15,910 bases of DNA from assembly GCA_011052165.1 (NCBI GenBank), contig DRJN01000062.1:1-15910 (forward strand), read 5' to 3'. The notes beneath the pieces were generated by a model. The model was given only the letters and a program-made list of their open reading frames with translations, was not told where the DNA came from and ran no database searches. The translations under genes and the position numbers were made by a program. Positions within the stretch are counted from its first letter, which is position 1, and each line of letters begins with the position of its first letter. Below, piece by piece: positions 1 to 7,098 of this stretch. Origin of the DNA: Gammaproteobacteria bacterium (GTDB lineage: Bacteria > Pseudomonadota > Gammaproteobacteria > UBA6429 > Thiohalophilaceae).

Positions 1-152
1 ATGCCAATCTGGGCCTGAAACTGGATCGGCAGCAGGCGAACCGTATTCTGGATCGCCTGCGCAAGTTTGCTATGAGTTTCAAGCGCAGCCCGCAGAACAG
101 CGACTTGCGCAGATTTTATGATGAGTTGCAGAACGATAGCCAATTTTGTTAA
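1..152 (+). CDS. nifV: NifV homocitrate synthase, C-terminal fragment
   Basis: This is the 3' end of a gene that begins outside the window. It reads in the frame starting at base 3 and stops with TAA at 150-152, leaving about 49 residues. The segment LRKFAMSFKRSPQNSDLRRF matches, by my recollection, the C-terminal tail of Azotobacter NifV (pattern LxRIRAFS-KRSPQ-ELxxFY). NifV condenses acetyl-CoA with 2-oxoglutarate to homocitrate, the organic ligand of the iron-molybdenum cofactor of nitrogenase. The call is strengthened by nifW, nifZ and nifM directly downstream, the same order as in Azotobacter. Only the tail is visible, so catalytic residues cannot be checked. Confidence 0.85.
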   Translation, partial: ANLGLKLDRQQANRILDRLRKFAMSFKRSPQNSDLRRFYDELQNDSQFC

Positions 153-199
153 CCGTCTCAGGTTTGGCTGCCTGGCAGGATGATAACGGAGGTAAAAAC

Positions 200-520
200 A
201 TGTTTGATACGGAGCTGGAACTGGATATGGAAGCGCTGGAGAGTGCCGAGGATTTTCTTGAATATTTCGGTATCGAATACGATTCGGCGGTGGTACAGGT
301 GAACCGCTTGCATATTTTGCAGCGCTTTCATGATTACCTGTCGGCAGGCGGCTTGCCCGCTGAGGAAGATCTGCGCCGCGAACTGTACCGGGAATTGTTG
401 CAGAGTGCTTATGAGGATTTTGTAAAATCCAACGCCCTGACTGAAAAGGTCTTTAATGTGTTCAAGGTTCAAAAAAACCAGATTTTTGTACCCTTGAGCA
501 GTCTGTTGATTCAACGCTGA
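200..520 (+). CDS. nifW: NifW, nitrogenase-stabilizing/protective protein
   Basis: A 106-residue protein of typical NifW length. The block ALESAEDFLEYFGIEYD followed by VVQVNRLHILQRFHDYL (about residues 10-47) is the family signature. NifW is associated with the MoFe protein and is reported to help its maturation and/or protect it from oxygen; it acts in the cytoplasm. The ATG at 200 was chosen because a strong GGAGG ribosome site lies at 188-192, whereas the in-frame TTG at 146 overlaps the end of nifV and adds non-conserved residues. It lies 47 nt after nifV and 23 nt before nifZ, so it is almost certainly in the same nif transcript. No odd features. Confidence 0.93.
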   Translation: MFDTELELDMEALESAEDFLEYFGIEYDSAVVQVNRLHILQRFHDYLSAGGLPAEEDLRRELYRELLQSAYEDFVKSNALTEKVFNVFKVQKNQIFVPLSSLLIQR

Positions 521-543
521 GAGCAGCTGAGGCGGAGTGAGAT

Positions 544-1017
544 ATGCGGCCGAAATATGATTATGGGGATGGGGTGAGAGTTTTACGCAATGTACGTAAT
601 GACGGCACTTATCCGGGGTTAGATCGAGGCATGCTGTTGGTTAAACGCGGCAGTGTGGGTTATGTGCAGAATGTCGGCACTTTTTTACAGGATCAGCTTA
701 TCTATTCCGTCCATTTTATGGATATTGATCGGATTATCGGCTGCCGGGCGGAAGAATTGCAGCCGGAAAACGATCCCTGGATCCCGAGCCGCTTCGAATT
801 CCGTGACCAGGTGGTGGCAGCCCTTCCGCTGGGCAAGCAGGGTGACGTCGTGGTTGAGCGGGGTGCGGAAGGGGAAATTCAAAAAGTCCTGCGAGATAAC
901 CCCGAGAACATTTTTTATCATGTTCGATTTAGCGGGCGAACGTTACAGGTTCCCGAATCGGCCATTGCGCCTTTTCTATCAAATGAGCTGGAAACAGCGG
1001 ATCAGGGCCAGGGCTAG
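544..1017 (+). CDS. nifZ: NifZ, MoFe-protein maturation factor
   Basis: A 157-residue NifZ-family protein. It holds two related beta-rich modules: one at about residues 7-70 with GDGVRVLRNVRNDGTYPG, and one at about 85-145 with VVAALPLGKQGDVVVERG. NifZ assists formation of the P-clusters of the MoFe protein, particularly the second one. The start at ATG 544 follows a GGAG-containing site (534-537) at suitable distance. The last residues (ETADQGQG) are encoded by a short G-rich stretch that leads into the repeat element of the nifZ-nifM gap and probably lie outside the conserved fold. It is co-directional with nifW and likely co-transcribed. Confidence 0.93.
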   Translation: MRPKYDYGDGVRVLRNVRNDGTYPGLDRGMLLVKRGSVGYVQNVGTFLQDQLIYSVHFMDIDRIIGCRAEELQPENDPWIPSRFEFRDQVVAALPLGKQGDVVVERGAEGEIQKVLRDNPENIFYHVRFSGRTLQVPESAIAPFLSNELETADQGQG

Positions 1018-1049
1018 GGGCAGGTCTGAGTGCTGGTGCGTGTCGCGGG

Positions 1050-1153
1050 TATTAATCGTTGCATAAGTATTTGCATGTATTTTATCCCCTCACCCCCACC
1101 CTCTCCCATAGGGAGAGGGGGCTATGGTGCAAATACTGTTGCAACGATTAATA
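1050..1153. repeat. Composite palindromic repeat element between nifZ and nifM
   Basis: Two 25-base arms, 1051-1075 and 1128-1152, are reverse complements with only two adjacent mismatches. Both begin ATTAATCGTTGCA and continue to GTATTTGCA. One further base pair (1050/1153) extends the stem into the A of the nifM ATG. Between the arms lies a second hairpin: CCCTCTCCC (1099-1107), loop ATA, GGGAGAGGG (1111-1119), inside a C-rich CCCCTCACCCCCACC sequence. The inner part resembles the REP-like repeats common in gammaproteobacterial intergenic DNA, whose spurious translation PSPPPSPIGRGG is familiar (from memory). The outer long arms make it look like a small non-autonomous mobile hairpin. No convincing target duplication was seen. 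Confidence 0.85.
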
Positions 1154-1995
1154 TGATGACTGACAAGGTTCCCGAGTATGCCTATCATCTGTTGCGTAGC
1201 GCGTTGGAAAAATTCGGCAAGACCCCGGCTGAATTGACAGCCGATCAAATCACGGTCGTTCACACTCAGGCGGATGCCACATTCGAACTTGAAACGCGCG
1301 CCCTCTCCTCTCCCGATGCACATGATATTGTCATCTCTGAGCAGCGCATCGATGAGGCTTTGCAGGGGATTGCCCGTCGCTATGAAAGCCGGGAAGCGTT
1401 TCTTTCTGATCTTAACAAAAATGATCTCAGTGAAAGTCTGTTGCGCACCGCCTTATACCGGGAACTCCTGTTTGATGCTGTTCTTGCCCACGTCGCGGCG
1501 CAAAGCGCTGAGGTCAGTGACTCGGATATCCTGTTGTTCTATGAGGCGCACCGGGAACGTTTTGCCTGCCGGGAGACCCGTGTTGCCCGCCATATACTGG
1601 TGACTGTCAATCCGGAATTTTCGGACAATACCCGGGAAAAGGCCGAGCAGAGAATGGCGAAAATTCAGAAACATCTATGCGCTGATCCCACACGATTTGC
1701 CGAACTGGCGCGCAAGCATTCTGAATGCCCCTCTGCGCTGGAAGGCGGAAAACTGGGGCGCCTGCCACAGGGTAAACTCTACCCGGCGCTGGATGAGGCC
1801 CTGTTCAGGTTAGCGCAGGGCGGTGTCAGTGACATCGTCGAAACAGAGCTGGGTCTGCATCTGCTGTATTGCGAAAAAATTCACCCCGCCCAAACTGCGT
1901 CTTTATCAGAAGCCCGCCTAAAAATCCGTGAGATTATCCAGCAGCGGCAACGCCGCCACTGCCAGAAAATCTGGCTGGATGAGCTGAAAAGCTGA
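1153..1995 (+). CDS. nifM: NifM, parvulin-type peptidyl-prolyl isomerase for nitrogenase
   Basis: From ATG 1153 (or the adjacent ATG 1156) this gives 280 (279) residues. An N-terminal helical part (about 5-135, YAYHLLRSALEKFGKTPAEL...) precedes a parvulin domain (about 141-245) with ARHILV, FAELARKHSECPSALEGGKL and GLHLLYCEKI. NifM is needed for folding or activation of the nitrogenase Fe protein (NifH), presumably by proline isomerization. The open frame extends upstream to GTG 1030 but that part is the translated repeat element, so it was rejected. No Shine-Dalgarno sequence precedes 1153: the bases there are the terminal arm of the repeat. Expression may therefore be weak or rely on an unusual start. 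It is the last visible gene of the nif run. Confidence 0.9.
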   Translation: MMTDKVPEYAYHLLRSALEKFGKTPAELTADQITVVHTQADATFELETRALSSPDAHDIVISEQRIDEALQGIARRYESREAFLSDLNKNDLSESLLRTALYRELLFDAVLAHVAAQSAEVSDSDILLFYEAHRERFACRETRVARHILVTVNPEFSDNTREKAEQRMAKIQKHLCADPTRFAELARKHSECPSALEGGKLGRLPQGKLYPALDEALFRLAQGGVSDIVETELGLHLLYCEKIHPAQTASLSEARLKIREIIQQRQRRHCQKIWLDELKS

Positions 1996-2030
1996 AAAAT
2001 TCGATCCTGCATTACGTTCTTGAATAGCAA

Positions 2031-2049
2031 AGCCTGATAGTTTCAGGTT
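2031..2049 (+). terminator. Weak candidate hairpin after nifM
   Basis: AGCCTGA (2031-2037) pairs with TCAGGTT (2043-2049), a 7-bp stem including one G-T pair and a 5-base loop. It lies 36 bases after the nifM stop. There is no U-tract after it, so a Rho-independent terminator is doubtful; it may only protect the transcript end. Confidence 0.25.
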
Positions 2050-2132
2050 ATTGATCGGTATGGTTTAAGTTTTCAGTAATCCCTGTTACTATCTTTCTCT
2101 TAAATTTTACCGATATAGCCATAGATAAAGAT

Positions 2133-2148
2133 TATCTCTAGAGAGATA
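2133..2148. promoter_or_regulatory. Dyad upstream of the LysR-type regulator gene
   Basis: TCTCTAGAGA (2135-2144) is a perfect 10-bp palindrome within a broader near-palindrome (TATCTCTAGAGAGATA), 28-43 bases before the ATG. LysR-type regulators often bind interrupted dyads near their own promoter, so this could be an autoregulatory operator. A second small dyad, AGATA...TATCT (2123-2127/2133-2137), overlaps it. The link to the regulator is inference only. Confidence 0.3.
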
Positions 2149-2175
2149 GGTGCTAGGGTTCGATGTGGAGGCGTA

Positions 2176-3075
2176 ATGGCCGATAGAAGATTACAGGTTT
2201 TTCAGACCGTTGCACGATTATTGAGTTTTACCAAGGCTGCTGAAGAGCTGCACATGACCCAACCTGCGGTGACCTTTCAGGTGCGCCAATTGGAGGAGCA
2301 GTACAATACCCGCCTCTTTGATCGCACCCATAACCGTATCAGTTTGACTGAAGCCGGGCGCAAGGTGTACGAGTCGGCGATACATATTTTTGAACTCTAT
2401 GCGGAAATGGACAATGCGGTGCGCGAACTGACCGGTGATGTCGGCGGGGTGTTGATTCTCGGTGCCAGCAGCACCATTGCCGAATACATGCTACCCGTAT
2501 TGCTGGGAGACTTTAAAAAGAAATATCCGGAAGTCAGTATTCGTCTCAAGGTGTCCAATTCGGATGGCATCGTCAGCCAGGTGGAAAACAATACGATTGA
2601 TCTGGGGGTGGTCGAAGCGCCGGTCAATAACAAGAACCTGGTGGTGGAGCAATGCCGTACCGATGAGCTGGTGTTGATCGTGCCACCCGGACATGAATTG
2701 GCAACGCGGGATAAAGTCTCACCCAAAGAACTGATCGATTATCCTTTCATTTGCCGCGAGGAAGGTTCGGGCACCCGGGAAGTGATGCTCGACAGTATGT
2801 CAGCCGATGGCGGCAGCGCCGGGGATTTGAACATCGTGATGGAACTGGGCAGCCTGGAAGCTATCAAAGGCGCCGTGGAAGCGGGTATGGGGATCTCGGT
2901 GCTCTCCAGCGCCACCGTCGTCAAAGAACTCAAGCTCGGCACCCTGAGGGCGATCAAACTGGATCCGCCCGCCCGGCGGCCATTTTCCTTTGTCCACCAA
3001 AAACAGAAGTTTCGCGTACGGGCCATGGATGAACTTCTGAGTTTTGCCCGCAACTACTGTAAGGAACACCCGTGA
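2176..3075 (+). CDS. LysR-family transcriptional regulator
   Basis: A 299-residue protein of normal LysR length. A winged helix-turn-helix occupies residues 1-60 (SFTKAAEELHMTQPAVTFQV then LFDRT...ISLTEAG). The effector-binding type 2 periplasmic-fold domain spans about 88-295, with GASSTIAEYMLPVLLGDF, PEVSIRLKVSNSDGIVSQV and a glycine-rich MELGSLEAIKGAVEAGMGIS. These features recall the CbbR/YeiE/CysB-like groups, but the effector cannot be named. The ATG at 2176 is preceded by TGGAGG (2166-2171). It follows nifM by 180 bases and precedes a hypothetical gene by 44, so it might be co-transcribed with the permease pair downstream. LysR genes usually lie divergent from a target; here no divergent gene is present, so the target is unclear. 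Confidence 0.88.
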   Translation: MADRRLQVFQTVARLLSFTKAAEELHMTQPAVTFQVRQLEEQYNTRLFDRTHNRISLTEAGRKVYESAIHIFELYAEMDNAVRELTGDVGGVLILGASSTIAEYMLPVLLGDFKKKYPEVSIRLKVSNSDGIVSQVENNTIDLGVVEAPVNNKNLVVEQCRTDELVLIVPPGHELATRDKVSPKELIDYPFICREEGSGTREVMLDSMSADGGSAGDLNIVMELGSLEAIKGAVEAGMGISVLSSATVVKELKLGTLRAIKLDPPARRPFSFVHQKQKFRVRAMDELLSFARNYCKEHP

Positions 3076-3119
3076 GGCTGTTGTCCTGAATGTTTTGTAA
3101 AGACAGCGGAGTGTGCTAA

Positions 3120-3560
3120 ATGAGTAACAGGGAACAGCGCCTACGGGAGATCCTGTGCAGTCTGCCAGAAGCTGAGGCTGATTCGCTGCTGGATTATGCC
3201 GAGTTTCTTCTGATGCGCGCGCCACAGAAACAACTATTGCAGACGCTTTCTTCGGCTGCGGCCGGTGCTTCCATGGCGGGGCTTTCTTCGATGCCGGTAC
3301 CCCTTTCGGAAGCCGAGCCAGCTATCAACATCGAACCGGCCAACATTCCACGTCCGGAAACAGAAACCATTATCGGCGCCGTCAAACGGCTGTCCGAAAC
3401 CTATCACATGCTCAGCAAAGACAAGATGCTGCATGAAACCGCCGATCTGGTTGGGCAAAGTATGATGGGCACGCGGGATACGGTGGACGTTATTGACGAT
3501 CTGGAACGAGTATTCCGGCGTTATTATGAAAAACAGTTTGGTCTGACTGATTCCTCATGA
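3120..3560 (+). CDS. Hypothetical protein, translationally coupled to permease
   Basis: A 146-residue protein I cannot assign. It has three parts. An N-terminal amphipathic helix with LPEAEADSLLDYAEFLL (15-31) is reminiscent of the LP...LLDFxEFLL helix of DUF2281-type and other small proteins. A low-complexity Ala/Ser/Pro/Glu linker spans about 45-80. A C-terminal helical region (81-142) has ETIIGAVKRLSETYHMLSKD, KMLHETADLVGQSMM and a charged VIDDLERVFRRYYEKQF. There is no signal peptide, membrane span or cysteine cluster. The start at ATG 3120 has AGCGGAG (3106-3112) upstream. Its stop overlaps the permease ATG (ATGA), which implies coupled translation and perhaps a shared function. Confidence 0.8.
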   Translation: MSNREQRLREILCSLPEAEADSLLDYAEFLLMRAPQKQLLQTLSSAAAGASMAGLSSMPVPLSEAEPAINIEPANIPRPETETIIGAVKRLSETYHMLSKDKMLHETADLVGQSMMGTRDTVDVIDDLERVFRRYYEKQFGLTDSS

Positions 3561-4612
3561 TTGAAGTCATTAAAGACTGGTTCAACCGTTATTTTTCCGA
3601 TCCCCAGGCAGTACTACTGGCCGCGATCCTGATCGCTGGCACCACCGTTATCCTGACCATGGGCAATATGCTGGCGCCCGTGCTGGCGGCCGTTGTAATT
3701 GCCTATTTACTGGAAGGGTTGGTGCGCAGGCTTGAAAGTATGGGTTTGCGGCGCATTTTTGCCGTGATCGCCGTCTTCATCCTCTTCAATGCCTTCGTCA
3801 GTATTTTACTTTTCGGTATTGTGCCCCTGCTCTCGACCCAGATCACCACACTGGCGCGCGAATTGCCAAAATATCTGGAAATCGGTCGCAGCATGCTGGT
3901 GCAGTTGCCGGAACATTACTCTTTCATCAGTGAAAAACAGATCCAGCAACTGGTGGAGGTGCTCAACCGCGAAGCCGGATCACTGGGACAAACCATTTTC
4001 ACTCTTTCTCTGTCCTCGATTCCAGGCATTATTACCATCGCGGTGTATCTGATTCTGGTACCCATGCTAATTTTTTTCTTTCTCAAGGACAAGGTCATGA
4101 TCCTTGGCTGGTTCAGTAGTTTTCTGCCTCGGGATCACAGCCTCGCCAGCGATGTATGGGAGGAGATGAACCGGCAACTGGGTAACTATGTGCGCGGCAA
4201 GTTTTGGGAAGTTCTGGTCGTCGGCATCGTCACCTACATCGGCTTCGCCATCTTCAGCATGAAGTACGCCATCCTGCTCGCCACCCTGGTAGGTATTTCA
4301 GTTCTGGTGCCCTACATTGGCGCCACCGTGGTGACCATACCGGTCCTGATGGTGGCCTATTTCCAGTGGGGGTGGAGTACCGAGTTCGCCATGGCCATGA
4401 TCGTCTACGGCGTGATTCAGATGCTGGATGGCAACCTGCTGGTCCCCCTGCTATTCTCCGAAGTCGTCAACCTGCACCCCATCGCCATTATTGTCAGCGT
4501 TCTGGTGTTCGGCGGCTTATGGGGATTCTGGGGTGTTTTCTTCGCCATACCCCTCGCCACCCTGGTCAACGCCGTCATCCGCGCCTGGCCGCGCGATCAG
4601 GAAGCCTTTTGA
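3557..4612 (+). CDS. AI-2E family (PerM/UPF0118) membrane permease
   Basis: A 351-residue polytopic membrane protein of normal length for the AI-2E exporter/PerM superfamily. Likely membrane segments lie near residues 18-36, 38-54, 67-92, 153-176, 215-233, 237-270, 276-290 and 306-338. A non-membrane insert at about 93-150 precedes the family's conserved second half. Signatures include LVPYIGATVVTIPV (about 250-263) and QMLDGNLLVPLLFSEVVNLH (288-307). Characterized members export autoinducer-2 (TqsA) or act as Na+/H+ antiporters, but most are uncharacterized, so the substrate is unknown. The ATG overlaps the stop of the upstream hypothetical gene by 4 nt. Tandem terminators follow. Confidence 0.9.
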   Translation: MIEVIKDWFNRYFSDPQAVLLAAILIAGTTVILTMGNMLAPVLAAVVIAYLLEGLVRRLESMGLRRIFAVIAVFILFNAFVSILLFGIVPLLSTQITTLARELPKYLEIGRSMLVQLPEHYSFISEKQIQQLVEVLNREAGSLGQTIFTLSLSSIPGIITIAVYLILVPMLIFFFLKDKVMILGWFSSFLPRDHSLASDVWEEMNRQLGNYVRGKFWEVLVVGIVTYIGFAIFSMKYAILLATLVGISVLVPYIGATVVTIPVLMVAYFQWGWSTEFAMAMIVYGVIQMLDGNLLVPLLFSEVVNLHPIAIIVSVLVFGGLWGFWGVFFAIPLATLVNAVIRAWPRDQEAF

Positions 4613-4647
4613 ATTCAAACAAAGGCAGGCCGGGGAGCTTTGCCTGG

Positions 4648-4679
4648 AAAAAAGCGGGGTTGAAAAACCCTGTTTTTCT
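4648..4679 (+). terminator. Intrinsic terminator after the AI-2E permease
   Basis: GGGGTT (4656-4661), loop GAAA, AACCCT (4666-4671) forms a 6-bp stem with one terminal G-T pair, followed by GTTTTTCT. An upstream A-run (4648-4653) can extend the stem by pairing with the T-run. It begins 36 bases after the permease stop. Confidence 0.7.
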
Positions 4680-4694
4680 AACAGTTAAAAACAA

Positions 4695-4715
4695 GGGTTC
4701 TCTGAAACCTGTTTT
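4695..4715 (+). terminator. Second, tandem terminator-like hairpin
   Basis: GGGTT (4695-4699), loop CTCTGA, AACCT (4706-4710), then GTTTT. It repeats the design of the hairpin 40 bases upstream (GGGTT, loop, AACC, T, GTTTT), so it is probably a back-up terminator or an imperfect duplication. A larger alternative stem, 4666-4677 with 4687-4699, can also form. Confidence 0.45.
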
Positions 4716-4791
4716 CCACCATGGGTGATAAGTACAGTAACGTATCAGCTATACTGTCATCATCATCATAATAACAATATCAACATTAATT

Positions 4792-6162
4792 ATGGATCCT
4801 GCAAGCGCTCTAGAATCTGCACATCAATTACTGAACGATGCCATCCTCTACCATGAAGGAGAGCCGGTGGGAACCGCTGCCGCACTGGATAACAGTGTTG
4901 CCGCTGAAAATTATGAAGAGTGTTTCGTTCGTGATTTTGTCCCTTCAGCACTGGTTTTTCTCATGGAGGGTAAACCAGAGATCGTACGTAATTTTCTCTG
5001 TCTGATCCTTGAGTTGCGTAATCAGCAATCGGTGATGGCCGGGCATGAACGTGCCCCGGGTCTGATGCCGGCCAGTTTCAAAGTTCCCAAGAAGAGTGAT
5101 GCCTCCGCAACGCCCTCGGCTGACTTTGGGGATCGCGCGATAGGCCGCGTGGCCCCGGTTGACTCGGCGATGTGGTGGATGCTGCTTCTGCGCAGCTATG
5201 TATTGACGACGGGTGATCTGGCGCTGGCCCATTCAGATGATTTCCAGGATGGCATGCGTGAGACCCTGGAACTCTATTTGCAGGAAAGTTTTGAAACATC
5301 ACCGGCGATGCTGGTGCCCGATGCCTCATTCATGATTGACCGACGCATGGGTGTCTATGGCCACCCCCTGGAGATCCAGGCACTGTTCTATGGCATGTTG
5401 TCCACGGCCCAGGAATTGTTAATTTCCAATGATGAAAACAAAAGATTGCTACGCATCAGCAAGAAACGTCTGCAAACCTTGCGTTCCTATGTTCGAATCT
5501 ATTTCTGGCTGGACCTTGAGCGTCTTAATGAAATTCATCGTTATAAAAGCGAAGAATTTGGAACAGGCGCCGTCAACCTGTTAAATATTTATCCAGAATC
5601 GATACCGGGATGGATCGATGGCTGGTTGTCCCCTGGCAGCGGCTACATGCTGGGTAATCTCGGCCCCGGTCGCATCGACTTTCGTTTTTTCTCATTTGGA
5701 AATCTGTTAGCCATATTGTTCGGCCTGACGACCGAGCAGCAGGCTGAGCAGATCATGAACCTCTATGAATACCGCTGGAAAGCGTTGTTTGGTCTGGCGC
5801 CGCTCAAAATCTGTTACCCGGCCGTCAGTGGTGACAAGTGGGCCTTTACCACCGGCAGCGATCCCAAAAACGTGCCTTGGTCATATCATAATGGCGGTAA
5901 TTGGCCCTGTCTGATCTGGGCATTTGTGGGCGCCGCGATCAGGACCGGTCGAAGTGAGCTGGCCCGCAAGGCTCTCGATATCACGCTTGACAGAGCGCCC
6001 GACGATAATTGGCCTGAGTACTATGATGGTAAATGGGGCAGTCTGATCGGCCGGCGTTCCAATCACGGTCAGGTCTGGTCGGCGGCAGGCGTGATCATAG
6101 CTCATCAGCTTCTTGAGAATCCCGACAGTTTGCCTGTTTTCGAATCAATCAATTTTCAGTAA
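4792..6162 (+). CDS. GH100 neutral/alkaline invertase
   Basis: A 456-residue protein matching the neutral/alkaline invertase family (GH100) best known from cyanobacteria and plants. These enzymes hydrolyse sucrose to glucose and fructose in the cytoplasm. Visible signatures are NYEECFVRDFVPSALVFLMEG-type (40-60), GLMPASFKV (90-98), IGRVAPVDSAMWW (117-129; D124 is the expected general acid), EIQALFYGML (194-203), YHNGGNWPCLIWAF (365-378) and NWPEYYDGKWGSLIG (406-420; E409 is the expected second catalytic residue). Length is near the bacterial norm and there is no signal peptide. No clear ribosome site precedes ATG 4792, although TATACT (4750-4755) could be a -10 element. No sucrose-phosphate synthase is present in the window. 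An HDOD gene follows 25 nt later. Confidence 0.9.
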   Translation: MDPASALESAHQLLNDAILYHEGEPVGTAAALDNSVAAENYEECFVRDFVPSALVFLMEGKPEIVRNFLCLILELRNQQSVMAGHERAPGLMPASFKVPKKSDASATPSADFGDRAIGRVAPVDSAMWWMLLLRSYVLTTGDLALAHSDDFQDGMRETLELYLQESFETSPAMLVPDASFMIDRRMGVYGHPLEIQALFYGMLSTAQELLISNDENKRLLRISKKRLQTLRSYVRIYFWLDLERLNEIHRYKSEEFGTGAVNLLNIYPESIPGWIDGWLSPGSGYMLGNLGPGRIDFRFFSFGNLLAILFGLTTEQQAEQIMNLYEYRWKALFGLAPLKICYPAVSGDKWAFTTGSDPKNVPWSYHNGGNWPCLIWAFVGAAIRTGRSELARKALDITLDRAPDDNWPEYYDGKWGSLIGRRSNHGQVWSAAGVIIAHQLLENPDSLPVFESINFQ

Positions 6163-6187
6163 TTTTTATTAAATGATATAGACCGTT

Positions 6188-7012
6188 ATGAGTATCAGTT
6201 TAACCCAGCTTGAAATACCTAAAGCCACAGCGCATGCCGCGCGGGCATTGCAGATTATTTCCGCAGAAGAACCCGACATGCAAGATCTGGAAGGGGCCAT
6301 TATGCAAGATCCTTTATTGGCCAGCACCTTGCTGCGGTATGCCAATTCACCTCTGTATCAGCACAGTCATGAAGTCACCAATATACCCACGGCACTGAGA
6401 TTATTAGGGCTTAACAGCGTACGTAGTGCGATAGTGATGGCCACCATACGCTCGACCCTGCCCTCAGACAGCGAAATCGCCCAACATATTTTTGATCATC
6501 TTCACCTCATCGCACTCTACGGCAAATTAATTGCGCAGCAATGCTGTCCGAAGATGAGTAATGATATTGAATTCCTGGGCCTGTTTCATGATATCGGTAT
6601 GTTGGTGCTGTGTGTCAATCTTGAGGACGACTACCAGAAAGTTTATGAACAGGCGGTGTCTACCGGTAGTCACATCGATATTATTGAGCAAGCGCATTTC
6701 GGCATAAGCCATGACGCGGTGACGGCACGCGTTGCCCACGAATTTCGCCTGTCCTCAACACAACAACAGCAGCTTGCTGAATTGCATACGCAACACAGGC
6801 AACAGCAGGCATTTGAAAACGGCGAACCCGACATCTGTATACTGGTCCTGGCGCATATACTGGCCAAACAATCCGAATATGACAGCCCGTTTAGTGAAAG
6901 CATTTACCTGTCACAGACTGAGCTACTCTCATCCCTTCATCTGTCAGAGGCGCAAATAGACAGCATACAACAACAGGCCGAAGAGATATGGCAAGACTAT
7001 GCTTTTGCCTGA
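6188..7012 (+). CDS. HDOD-domain signalling protein
   Basis: A 274-residue protein made almost wholly of an HDOD domain. Signature segments are IMQDPLLASTLLRYANSPLY (38-57), IPTALRLLGLNSVRSAIV (66-83) and GLFHDIGMLVLC (131-142), with an HD pair at H134/D135. HDOD domains are HD-related folds mostly lacking phosphodiesterase activity and are used as regulatory or scaffolding modules in signalling; the specific role here is unknown. No receiver, GGDEF or EAL domain is fused. The C-terminal 75 residues are glutamine-rich (QQQQ runs). It starts 25 nt after the invertase stop, so co-transcription is likely, although no good ribosome site precedes the ATG. Confidence 0.85.
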   Translation: MSISLTQLEIPKATAHAARALQIISAEEPDMQDLEGAIMQDPLLASTLLRYANSPLYQHSHEVTNIPTALRLLGLNSVRSAIVMATIRSTLPSDSEIAQHIFDHLHLIALYGKLIAQQCCPKMSNDIEFLGLFHDIGMLVLCVNLEDDYQKVYEQAVSTGSHIDIIEQAHFGISHDAVTARVAHEFRLSSTQQQQLAELHTQHRQQQAFENGEPDICILVLAHILAKQSEYDSPFSESIYLSQTELLSSLHLSEAQIDSIQQQAEEIWQDYAFA

Positions 7013-7040
7013 ATAACTGTTCCAAATACCCGACCACTTT

Positions 7041-7060
7041 AGGAATGGCCGTTCCTTTTT
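7041..7060 (+). terminator. Candidate terminator after HDOD gene
   Basis: AGGAA (7041-7045), loop TGGCCG, TTCCT (7052-7056), followed by TTTT. It lies 28 bases after the HDOD stop. The stem is short and A/T-containing, so it is of modest strength. Confidence 0.45.
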
Positions 7061-7098
7061 CTCCCATCGCACGGAAGTGCGTAAGCAGCGTATTCTGA

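Noticed and set aside
1030..1152. N-terminal extension of nifM from a GTG
   Set aside because: It translates the palindromic repeat (PSPPPSPIGRGG), not NifM-like sequence.
4204..4728. 174-codon ORF in another frame inside the permease gene
   Set aside because: Arg/His-rich shadow translation of a gene with clear membrane segments and family motifs.
4750..4755. TATACT as the -10 box of an invertase promoter
   Set aside because: No acceptable -35 box at the right distance; mentioned only as a possibility in the gene entry.
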